Of a DNA stretch of 64,000 nt, positions 15,519-23,265 are shown piece after piece. How positions within the stretch are numbered: the first letter of the stretch is position 1; each line of letters begins with the position of its first letter. The stretch is from Caenispirillum bisanense (lineage in GTDB: Bacteria > Pseudomonadota > Alphaproteobacteria > Rhodospirillales > Rhodospirillaceae), in assembly GCF_039523075.1 (NCBI RefSeq), contig NZ_BAAAEP010000012.1, positions 1-64,000 of the forward strand, in the 5' to 3' direction. The position numbers and the translations under genes are program-made. The notes under the pieces were generated by a model that did no database searches, had not been told where the DNA came from, and saw only the letters and a list, made by a program, of their open reading frames with translations.

Positions 15519-16007
15519 TTATCCTCCCTCCTTGTTTTTCGCGGGGTTGAGGAAGTCCCTTATGTCCTGCCGTGCGCGCGACAGCCGCGACTTCACGGTG
15601 CCCACCGGCACGCCGAGCACGGCGGCGGCATCTTCATATTCCAGGCCTTCGACCGCCACCAGCAGGACCACCTCTTTCTGGATGTCCGGCAGGCTGTCGA
15701 AGGCACGCTGTACGTCCCGCATGGCCAGCGCTTCTTCCTGACCGCCGGAAATGGCCGAAACCGGCTCCTCGGTCTGCTCTACCATGCGGCGAGCGCGCTT
15801 GGTCTCGTTGTACAGCGTGTTTCGCAAAATCGTAAACAGCCACGCACGCATGTTTGTTCCCGGCTGGAAACTCGCCAATGCGCCAATGGCGCGAACGAGA
15901 CATTCCTGCACCAGATCGTCGGCCCGTGCTTGGTCGCGCACAAGCATCCGGGCGTACCGTCGGAGCCTGGGCAGCTCCTCCAGCATCAGTCGTCTTCGCT
16001 CTTCCAT
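15519..16007 (-). CDS. ECF sigma factor, probably EcfG-like (general stress)
   Basis: 162 residues from ATG 16007, chosen because AGGA lies 7 bp upstream; an ATG at 16031 (170 residues) has no ribosome site. Sigma2 is visible as LPRLRRYARMLVRDQARADD, LVQECLVRAI and MRAWLFTILRNTLYNETKRA; sigma4 as FDSLPDIQKEVVLLVAVEGL, YEDAAAVLGVPVGTVKSRLS. The LPxLRRYARxL opening is typical of EcfG (ECF15) proteins. Proximity to phyR makes it the likely general-stress sigma, predicted to read GGAAC-N16/17-CGTT promoters. On its own upstream side a perfect GGAAC (minus strand, 16134-16130) has a poor -10 partner. Confidence 0.85.
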   Translation of the reverse strand: MEERRRLMLEELPRLRRYARMLVRDQARADDLVQECLVRAIGALASFQPGTNMRAWLFTILRNTLYNETKRARRMVEQTEEPVSAISGGQEEALAMRDVQRAFDSLPDIQKEVVLLVAVEGLEYEDAAAVLGVPVGTVKSRLSRARQDIRDFLNPAKNKEGG

Positions 16008-16256
16008 CTGTGTGTCCTGATCGGGCCCCATACAGTCGACAGCCGCCGCCCGAACCGGCGGCCCCCGACCGCACCAGCCGGCGCTGCTCGGCCGCGCCGG
16101 TGCCAGTCATACTGCACCTTCAGTCTGACGTTCCCCTGACCGAAGGCCAAGCAAAACAGCCTGCCAGGCACCATAATTCAAGCGCTTTGGGAATCAGGGG
16201 CTTCATACGGGGTGCAGGAGCGCGTAAGACGTACAACGGACGGAGGGAGATCGACC

Positions 16257-16637
16257 ATGACCGCATCCGCGACGCCAGACCTGCAGGCTGCTCTCGCGCT
16301 GGTTGACGATCACGATACCTGGCAGGCCCTGCGGGCGGCGCTGGAGGAACGCCAGCTGGCGGCGCGCATCGGGGCGGGCGGGCTGGAGCAGGTGCTGGCC
16401 GCCTGGCAGGCCCGCGCCGCCTGGCGGCTGACCGACGGCCAGCTGGCGCAGGAACTGGGCCATTGGGCGGGCGGCGGCTCCTACGCCGACCACCTGCACG
16501 GCTTCAACGCGGTGGCGCCGGCGGTGCTGGTGGCGGAGGCGGAGCGGCGCGGCTGGTTCGTCCGCCGCCTCGGCCCCAAGGCGCTGGTCAACCCGCCGGA
16601 GGGCAAGCCGCTGGCGGTGCCGCTCACCACCCTGTGA
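16257..16637 (+). CDS. hypothetical protein, unknown function
   Basis: 126 residues from ATG 16257 with CGGAGGGA upstream. The sequence is Ala/Leu/Gln-rich and probably helical in the first 80 residues (LQAALALVDDHDTWQALRAA, LEQVLAAWQARAAWRLTDGQ), ending in a small basic region (RRGWFVRRLGPKALVNPPEG). No signal peptide or membrane span is seen, and I recognise no family. It is divergent from the ECF sigma gene over a 249-bp spacer and precedes msrP by 77 bp, so it may belong with either the stress locus or the methionine-sulfoxide repair pair. Confidence 0.7.
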   Translation: MTASATPDLQAALALVDDHDTWQALRAALEERQLAARIGAGGLEQVLAAWQARAAWRLTDGQLAQELGHWAGGGSYADHLHGFNAVAPAVLVAEAERRGWFVRRLGPKALVNPPEGKPLAVPLTTL

Positions 16638-16714
16638 CAGGCGTCACGCGGCTGTGACTCGCGGCGGCGGCGCGGCCGTATCTATATCGGCACAGAGACA
16701 GCAGGAGTCGCGCC

Positions 16715-17706
<992 letters not shown>

Positions 17707-17716
<10 letters not shown>

Positions 17717-18396
17717 CCCCCGCCCGGCGCGATGCCCTCGGCCGCTCGCCGCTGCTGAAGCCGCTGGTGTTCGCCGCCGCCCTGCTGCCGCTGGCGGAAC
17801 TGCTGCTGCGCCTGGGCGGGCTCGGCCTGTGGGGCAGCCTGGGCGCCAACCCGGTGGAGGCCATGGTGCGCTTCAGCGGCGACTGGGCGTTGCGGATGCT
17901 GCTGGTGGCCCTGGCGGTGACGCCCCTGCGGCTGCTCACCGGCCTCGGCTGGCTGGCGCGGCTGCGGCGGATGCTCGGGCTGTTCGCCTTCTTCTATGCC
18001 GCCCTGCACCTGCTGCTTTATGCCGGGCTCGACCAGGGCTTCGACCTCGGCCGCATCTGGGCCGATGTGGTCAAGCGCACCTACATCACCGTCGGCATGG
18101 CCGCCTTCGTGGTGCTGGCGGCCCTGGCGGCGACCTCGCCCAAGGCCATGGTGCGGCGGCTGGGCGGCGCCCGTTGGCAGGCCCTGCACCGGCTGGTCTA
18201 CCCCGCCGCCGTGCTGGCGGTGGCCCATCATGCGCTGATGGTGAAGGCCGACTATGCGCAGCCGATTCTGCATGGCGTCGTGCTCGCCGCGCTGCTGGCG
18301 GCCCGGCCGCTGCTGAAGGGGTGGCGCCGCCGCAGGGTGGAAGGCTCGCCCCCAGGTCTGAACCCTAAGCGCCAGCGCCTATCGCATAGGTCATAA
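17707..18396 (+). CDS. msrQ: heme-binding membrane subunit MsrQ (YedZ)
   Basis: 229 residues from GTG 17707, which overlaps the msrP stop by 10 bp; no in-frame ATG fits the family start. A ferric-reductase-like fold with about six membrane spans is visible: LVFAAALLPLAELLLRL, WALRMLLVALAVTPLRLL, MLGLFAFFYAALHLLLYAGL, YITVGMAAFVVLAALAAT, WQALHRLVYPAAVLAVAHHA and a final span near 190-205. Histidines in ALHLLLY and WQALHRLVY...AHHALM are the expected heme ligands. It passes electrons from quinol to periplasmic MsrP. Confidence 0.93.
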
Positions 18397-18517
18397 CCCG
18401 TCCATTCGGCAGTTGTGCGGCGATGGCGGAAGCCTCATCATGCCAACCGGCCGGCCGCGCGTGCTGGGAGCGGCGGGCCGCCTGTTCGTCCGCGGCCTGG
18501 GGGTTTAAGAGCGCGGA

Positions 18518-21019
18518 ATGGGATCGTCGTCGCTCATCGGGGAATGGAGCCGCCAGTTCGCTGAACTGGTGGACGACCTCGTCTGCGTCTGCCGCGAAGG
18601 CCGCATCGTGTGGATCAACACGGCGGGCCACCGGCTGATGGCCGGCACCACCCCGGATCGGTCGCTGCTGATCGGGCGGCCGTTCCGCGATCTGGTGCAC
18701 GGCGATTACCGCGACATCGTCGACATGGGCCTCGGCGTGCTGGCCGACGACGGCGGCGCCATGCCGCTGCTGCTGTCGACCCTCGACGGCACGGTGGTCG
18801 AGGTGGAACTGAAGGCCAGCCGCGTCGCCCCCAGCCCGCCGTCGATCCTGTCCGGCGACGAGGACGGCGAGGCGGTGCTCATCCACGCCCGCGACGTCAC
18901 CGAACGGGTGCGGTCCGTCGCCAACCTGCTGGAGAGCGAGCACCGCTACCGCAATCTGGTGGAGATGTCGCTCAACCTCATCGTGGTGGTGCAGGACGAC
19001 CGGCTGGTGGTGGCCAATGCGGCCGCCCGCACCCTGCTGGGCGGCAGCTGCGCCGACGACCTGCTCAGCCACCGCTTCGCCGAGCTGGTACACGCCGACT
19101 ATCGCGACATCATCGACCTCGGCCTCGATACCCTGGCCGGCGAGCCGGGCGTGCTGCCGCTGAAGATGGTCGGCCTGGACGGCGCCGTGCATGACGTGGA
19201 GGTGCGCGTCATCCCCTTCGGCGCCCGCGGCTACATGATCGAAGGCCGCGACATCTCCGACCGCATGCGCTCCGCCGAGGCCCTGCGCGAGCGCGAGGCA
19301 AGGCTGCAGGGCGTGCTGGACACGGTGGCGGAAGGCATCGTCACCGCCGACGAACGCGGCCTCATCCAGTCGGTCAACCCGGCCGCCGAGCGGCTGTTCG
19401 GCTGGAAGCGCAACGAACTGGTGGGCCGCAACCTGTCAGTGTTGATGCCGACCCGCTATGCCGCCTATCACGACGGCCATCTGGCGGCCTACCACGGCGG
19501 CGGCCAGTCCAAGGCCTTCGCCCGCTCGCGCGAGCTGGAGGGCATGCGCAAGGACGGCACGGTGTTCCCCATCGAGCTGTCGCTGGCGGAAATGCGCATC
19601 GGCCGCTCCCGCCTCTACACCGGCGTCATCCGCGACATCACCGAGCGCAAGCGTGCCGAAGCGGCGCTCAAGCGCTACAACGAACAGCTGGAAGCCCATG
19701 TCCGCGAGCGCACCGAGGAACTGCGGGCGCTGTCGCGGCAGAGCGAGTCCATCCTGGAAAGCGCCGGCGATGGCATCGTGGCGCTCGACAACACCGGCAT
19801 GATCACCGTCGCCAACCCGGCGGCGGCGGAGATGCTGGGCTGGGGTCGGGCGGCCCTGGTCGGCAAGGATGCCGCCAACGTCTTCCGTTACGGCGACACC
19901 CGCCGCATCGGTCGGGCGGTGCCGGTGCGGGCGGCCCTGCGCCGCGGCATGTTCCACGACCGCACCGAACTGACCCTGCTGCGCCGCGACGGCTCCAGCT
20001 TCGAGGCCGAATACGCCTCCGCCCCCATCGAGGACAACGGCATCCGCTCCGGCGCCGTGGTGCTGTTCCGCGACATCAGCGAGCGCAAGAAGGCCGAGGA
20101 CCGCCTGCGCGTCGCCGCCACGGTGTTCGAGACCACCGCCGAGGGCATCGCCGTCTGTTCCGCCGACGGCACCGTCACCACCGCCAACCCGGCCTTCGCC
20201 ACCATCACCGGCCATCCGGTGCGGGAGGTGATCGGCTGTTCCGTCGGCGCGGTGTTCGGCTGCGGCGAGTTCGACATGGCGACCATGCTCGCCGGGCTGC
20301 ACGCCACCGGCCACTGGGTCGGCGAGCAGTGGTCGTGCCGGCCGGGCGGCGACGAATACGCCTCCCGCATCGCCGCCTCGGCGGTGCCGGAGGAAGACGG
20401 CGCCGGCATGCATCAGTTCGTGGTGGTGGTCAACGACATCACCCAGCGCAAGCGCGACGAGGAACGCATCCGCTACCAGGCCAACTACGACGCCCTCACC
20501 GGCCTGCCCAACCGGGCGCTGTTCCTCGACCGGCTGGAGCACGGCGTGGCGGCGGCGCGGCGCAGCGGGGCGACCGTCGGCCTCATGTTCATCGACCTGG
20601 ACGGCTTCAAGGCGGTCAACGACACCCTCGGCCACGAGGCGGGCGACGAGCTTCTGAAGGGCGCCGCCGACCGCCTGCGCAACTGCGTGCGCGAAAGCGA
20701 CACGGTGGCCCGCCTGGGCGGCGACGAGTTCACGGTGATCATGGACAACGTGGAAGGCCGCGCCGGCGCCGCCATCGTCGCCCAGCGCATCATCCGCACC
20801 CTGGAAGTGCCCTTCGACCTCGGCGGCCGCGAGGGCCGGGTGTCGGCCTCCATCGGCATCGCCCTGTTCCCCGCCGACGCCGCCGACTGCGAGGAACTGC
20901 TGCGCAACGCCGACACCGCCATGTACGCCGCCAAGGCCCAGGGCAAGAAGAACCACCAGTTCTACGAACCCGGCACGGCGGTCGAGGCGGAAACGGTGCA
21001 GGCTCCGGCGCCGGCGTGA
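18518..21019 (+). CDS. diguanylate cyclase with five PAS domains
   Basis: 833 residues, no signal peptide or membrane span, so a cytosolic sensor. Five PAS-type segments are visible at about 15-125, 140-245, 265-385, 410-525 and 540-650, with PAC ends such as GVIRDITERKRAEAAL, VLFRDISERKKAEDRL and VVVNDITQRKRDEERI. A coiled linker (EQLEAHVRERTEELRALSRQ) precedes the fourth. The GGDEF domain starts at NYDALTGLPNRALFLDRL; the active site GGDEF is residues 734-738 with the inhibitory I-site RESD five residues before it. No EAL domain, so it should make c-di-GMP. The third PAS resembles oxygen-sensing FixL-like modules. Confidence 0.93.
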   Translation: MGSSSLIGEWSRQFAELVDDLVCVCREGRIVWINTAGHRLMAGTTPDRSLLIGRPFRDLVHGDYRDIVDMGLGVLADDGGAMPLLLSTLDGTVVEVELKASRVAPSPPSILSGDEDGEAVLIHARDVTERVRSVANLLESEHRYRNLVEMSLNLIVVVQDDRLVVANAAARTLLGGSCADDLLSHRFAELVHADYRDIIDLGLDTLAGEPGVLPLKMVGLDGAVHDVEVRVIPFGARGYMIEGRDISDRMRSAEALREREARLQGVLDTVAEGIVTADERGLIQSVNPAAERLFGWKRNELVGRNLSVLMPTRYAAYHDGHLAAYHGGGQSKAFARSRELEGMRKDGTVFPIELSLAEMRIGRSRLYTGVIRDITERKRAEAALKRYNEQLEAHVRERTEELRALSRQSESILESAGDGIVALDNTGMITVANPAAAEMLGWGRAALVGKDAANVFRYGDTRRIGRAVPVRAALRRGMFHDRTELTLLRRDGSSFEAEYASAPIEDNGIRSGAVVLFRDISERKKAEDRLRVAATVFETTAEGIAVCSADGTVTTANPAFATITGHPVREVIGCSVGAVFGCGEFDMATMLAGLHATGHWVGEQWSCRPGGDEYASRIAASAVPEEDGAGMHQFVVVVNDITQRKRDEERIRYQANYDALTGLPNRALFLDRLEHGVAAARRSGATVGLMFIDLDGFKAVNDTLGHEAGDELLKGAADRLRNCVRESDTVARLGGDEFTVIMDNVEGRAGAAIVAQRIIRTLEVPFDLGGREGRVSASIGIALFPADAADCEELLRNADTAMYAAKAQGKKNHQFYEPGTAVEAETVQAPAPA

Positions 21020-21029
21020 CGGCGGCGGG

Positions 21030-21245
21030 TTTTCACCACCAAGACACCAAGACACCAAGACACCAAGACACCAAGGATGCGAGGGAGGCGGGGGCCTCCC
21101 TCGCGCACCCTCCATTAGTTTTTCGTCTTCAAGCCGGCGGCCACAGCGCACCGCACCGACGAGAAAAGCAATTGGAGGGAGCGAGGGAGGGCCTCCCCTC
21201 CCTCGCATCCTTCTTGGTGTCTTTGTGTCTTGGTGGTTCAAAAAC
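21030..21245. repeat. palindromic repeat element A, ACACCAAG-type, non-coding
   Basis: About 216 bp between the convergent diguanylate cyclase and rpe genes. The left arm has five 8-bp units: a degenerate CCACCAAG at 21036 then four ACACCAAG copies to 21075. The right arm has the inverted units at 21213-21236 ending GGTTCA. The arms stay complementary inward: GGATGCGAGGGAGG at 21075 mirrors CCTCCCTCGCATCC at 21197-21210, with more similarity to about 21117 and 21165, so the whole element can fold into one long imperfect hairpin, and each arm contains its own smaller GAGGGAGG/CCTCCCTC stem. There is no transposase. It shares its ends with element B at 21938. Confidence 0.85.
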
Positions 21246-21257
21246 TGCCGCGGCGCC

Positions 21258-21905
21258 TCAGCCCCGCAGCGCCGCGATGTTGGCGGCGTAGGCGTCCGGG
21301 CCGCCCTTGAAGACGGCGGAGCCGGCGACCAGGGCCGTGGCGCCGGCGGCGATGCAGCGCTTCGCCGTTTCCGGGTTGACGCCGCCGTCCACTTCCAGCT
21401 CGATCGGGCGGGTGCCGATCAGGGCCTTGATGCGGCGGATCTTCTCCACCTGGCTCTCGATGAAGGCCTGGCCGCCGAAGCCGGGGTTGACGCTCATGAC
21501 CAGCACCAGGTCGAGGTCGTCGAGCACGTATTCCAGCACGCTTTCCGGCGTCGACGGGTTGAGCGACACGCCGGCCTTCTTGCCGAGCGACCGGATCAGC
21601 TGCAGCGAGCGGTGCAGGTGGGCGCCGGCTTCGGCGTGGACGGTGATGATGTCCGACCCGGCGGCGGCGAACTCGGGAATGTAGGGGTCCACCGGCTCGA
21701 TCATCAGGTGGACGTCGAAGGTCTTGGCGGTGTGCGGCCGGATGGCCTTCACGACGCCGGGGCCGATGGTGATGTTGGGCACGAAGTGGCCGTCCATGAC
21801 GTCCACATGCACCCAGTCGCAGCCGGCGGCGTCGATGGCGCGGACTTCCTCGCCCAGCTTGGCGAAATCGGCGGACAGGATGCTGGGGGCGATCTTGACG
21901 GTCAT
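21258..21905 (-). CDS. rpe: ribulose-phosphate 3-epimerase
   Basis: 215 residues from ATG 21905 (MTVKIAPSILSADFAKLGEE). A TIM-barrel enzyme interconverting ribulose 5-phosphate and xylulose 5-phosphate in the Calvin and pentose-phosphate pathways. Motifs: WVHVDVMDGHFVPNITIGP, DVHLMIEPVD, VLVMSVNPGFGGQ and VDGGVNPETA with the phosphate-binding LVAGSAVFKG. Upstream in-frame codons through element B would encode a spurious extension, so the ATG at 21905 is preferred. It is separated from the aldolase gene by 228 bp holding a terminator-like hairpin and repeat element B, so it may be transcribed apart from the other Calvin genes. Confidence 0.95.
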   Translation of the reverse strand: MTVKIAPSILSADFAKLGEEVRAIDAAGCDWVHVDVMDGHFVPNITIGPGVVKAIRPHTAKTFDVHLMIEPVDPYIPEFAAAGSDIITVHAEAGAHLHRSLQLIRSLGKKAGVSLNPSTPESVLEYVLDDLDLVLVMSVNPGFGGQAFIESQVEKIRRIKALIGTRPIELEVDGGVNPETAKRCIAAGATALVAGSAVFKGGPDAYAANIAALRG

Positions 21906-21937
21906 GGCTCTGGCTCTTGGGAAAAGGGTCGGGTGCC

Positions 21938-22084
21938 GTTTTGAACCACAAAGACACCAAGACACCAAGAGCGTCGGCGCTTGCGGCGTCCGCCACCGCC
22001 TTACCGGCGGGGGGCGGGCGGGGCCGCGGCCGCCGGGCCTGGGCGCTCCCTTGGTGTCTTGGTGTCTTGGTGGTTCACCAAAAC
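21938..22084. repeat. palindromic repeat element B, ACACCAAG-type, non-coding
   Basis: About 147 bp upstream of rpe. The left end GTTTTGAACCAC runs into CCACAAAG and two ACACCAAG units (21946-21969). The right end carries the inverted units CTTGGTGT, CTTGGTGT, CTTGGTGG (22050-22073), then TTCA. The interior (about 21970-22050) is GC-rich and unrelated to that of element A apart from general composition. Shared 25-30 bp inverted ends with a variable core are what a small non-autonomous mobile element or structured repeat family would show. Confidence 0.82.
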
Positions 22085-22118
22085 AGTCCCGCCCCCGGAG
22101 CAAAAACCCCGGGGGCGG
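22080..22118 (-). terminator. terminator-like hairpin after fba
   Basis: A 10-bp perfect stem (22089-22098 with 22109-22118; loop of 10 nt) lies 15 bp past the fba stop on the minus strand and is followed by GACTG then TTTT (22083-22080). The T run is offset by 5 nt, so efficiency is uncertain; it may separate rpe from the fba transcript. Confidence 0.55.
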
Positions 22119-22133
22119 TGGATACTTGCTAAG

Positions 22134-23219
22134 TTACTGCGCAGCGACGGCGGCGGCGACGACCTTGGGGTCGAGGTCGCCCTTGGCGTAGCGCTTGGCC
22201 ATTTCGGACAGCGGGATCGCCTTGATCTTGCTGGCCATGCCGGTGGCGCCGAACTGTTCGTAGCGCTGCTCGCACACCTTCTGCATGGCTTCCTGGGCCG
22301 GCTTCAGGTACTTGCGCGGGTCGAACTCGGCCGGGGCCTCGGCGAAGACCTTGCGGATCTGGCCGGTGATGGCCATGCGGCAGTCGGTGTCGATGTTGAT
22401 CTTGCGGACGCCGTGCTTGATGCCTTCGACGATTTCCTCGACCGGCACGCCGTAGGTCTGCGGCATGGCGCCGCCGTACTGGTTGATGATGTCCTGCAGG
22501 TCCTGCGGCACCGAGGACGAGCCGTGCATCACCAGGTGGGTGTCCGGCAGCTTGGCATGGATCTTCTTGATGGTGTCCATGGCCAGGATGTCGCCGGTCG
22601 GCTTGCGCGAGAACTTGTAGGCGCCGTGGCTGGTGCCGATGGCGACGGCCAGGGCGTCGACCTTGGTGCGGGCGACGAAGTCGGCGGCCTGGTCGGGGTC
22701 GGTGACCAGCATTTCCTTGTCGAGCTTGCCTTCGAAGCCGTGGCCGTCTTCCTTCTCGCCCATGCCGGTTTCCAGCGAGCCGAGCACGCCCAGCTCACCT
22801 TCCACCGACACGCCGACCATGTGGGCCATCTCGGTCACCTTGCGGGTGACCTCCACATTGTAGTCGTAGGAGGCGGGGGACTTGGCGTCCTCCTCCAGCG
22901 AGCCGTCCATCATGACCGAGGTGAAGTTGGCGGTGATGGCCGACAGGCAGGTCGCCGGGCTGTTGCCGTGGTCCTGGTGCATGCACACCGGAATGTCCGG
23001 GTACATTTCGGCCACCGCCATGATCATGTGCTTGATCATGATGTCGCCGGCGTAGGACCGGGCGCCGCGGCTGGCCTGCAGGATGACCGGCGCGTCGCAC
23101 TTCTTGGCGGCCTTCATGATCGCCAGCACCTGCTCCATGTTGTTCACGTTGAACGCCGGCATGCCGTAGCTGTGCTCGGCGGCGTGATCGAGCAGCTGAC
23201 GCAGCGAAATCAGAGCCAT
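22134..23219 (-). CDS. fba: class II fructose-bisphosphate aldolase, Calvin type
   Basis: 361 residues from ATG 23219 with GGGGAG upstream. A zinc-dependent aldolase joining glyceraldehyde 3-phosphate and dihydroxyacetone phosphate to fructose 1,6-bisphosphate (and likely sedoheptulose 1,7-bisphosphate). Motifs: GMPAFNVNNMEQVLAIMKAA, CMHQDHGNSP (active-site Asp and a zinc His), DGSLEEDAKSP, VAIGTSHGAYKF and VMHGSSSVPQ. Length and the long GHGFEGK insert are typical of the CbbA subtype found in Calvin operons. It lies 46 bp after the transketolase gene. Confidence 0.95.
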   Translation of the reverse strand: MALISLRQLLDHAAEHSYGMPAFNVNNMEQVLAIMKAAKKCDAPVILQASRGARSYAGDIMIKHMIMAVAEMYPDIPVCMHQDHGNSPATCLSAITANFTSVMMDGSLEEDAKSPASYDYNVEVTRKVTEMAHMVGVSVEGELGVLGSLETGMGEKEDGHGFEGKLDKEMLVTDPDQAADFVARTKVDALAVAIGTSHGAYKFSRKPTGDILAMDTIKKIHAKLPDTHLVMHGSSSVPQDLQDIINQYGGAMPQTYGVPVEEIVEGIKHGVRKINIDTDCRMAITGQIRKVFAEAPAEFDPRKYLKPAQEAMQKVCEQRYEQFGATGMASKIKAIPLSEMAKRYAKGDLDPKVVAAAVAAQ

Positions 23220-23265
23220 GGTTGTTACTCCCCGATGAGACTTGGGCCGTTGTCGTGATGTGGCT

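Noticed and set aside
16109..16134. GGAAC-N17-GTAT on the minus strand as an autoregulatory EcfG promoter of the sigma gene
   Set aside because: The -35 is perfect, but the -10 matches CGTT poorly; too weak to list as a feature.
21034..21240. CRISPR-like look of the regularly repeated ACACCAAG units
   Set aside because: The unit is only 8 bp with no spacers between copies, and the arms are inverted repeats of each other; no cas genes are present.
21030..22084. Composite transposon carrying rpe
   Set aside because: No transposase and no target-site duplication could be seen; rpe has the same base and codon character as its neighbours. Kept only as an open question.
21030..22103. Open frames through the repeat elements encoding HQDTK- and VLVSW-type peptides
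   Set aside because: They are translations of the 8-bp repeat units, lack ribosome sites and extend rpe or antisense frames; not genes.
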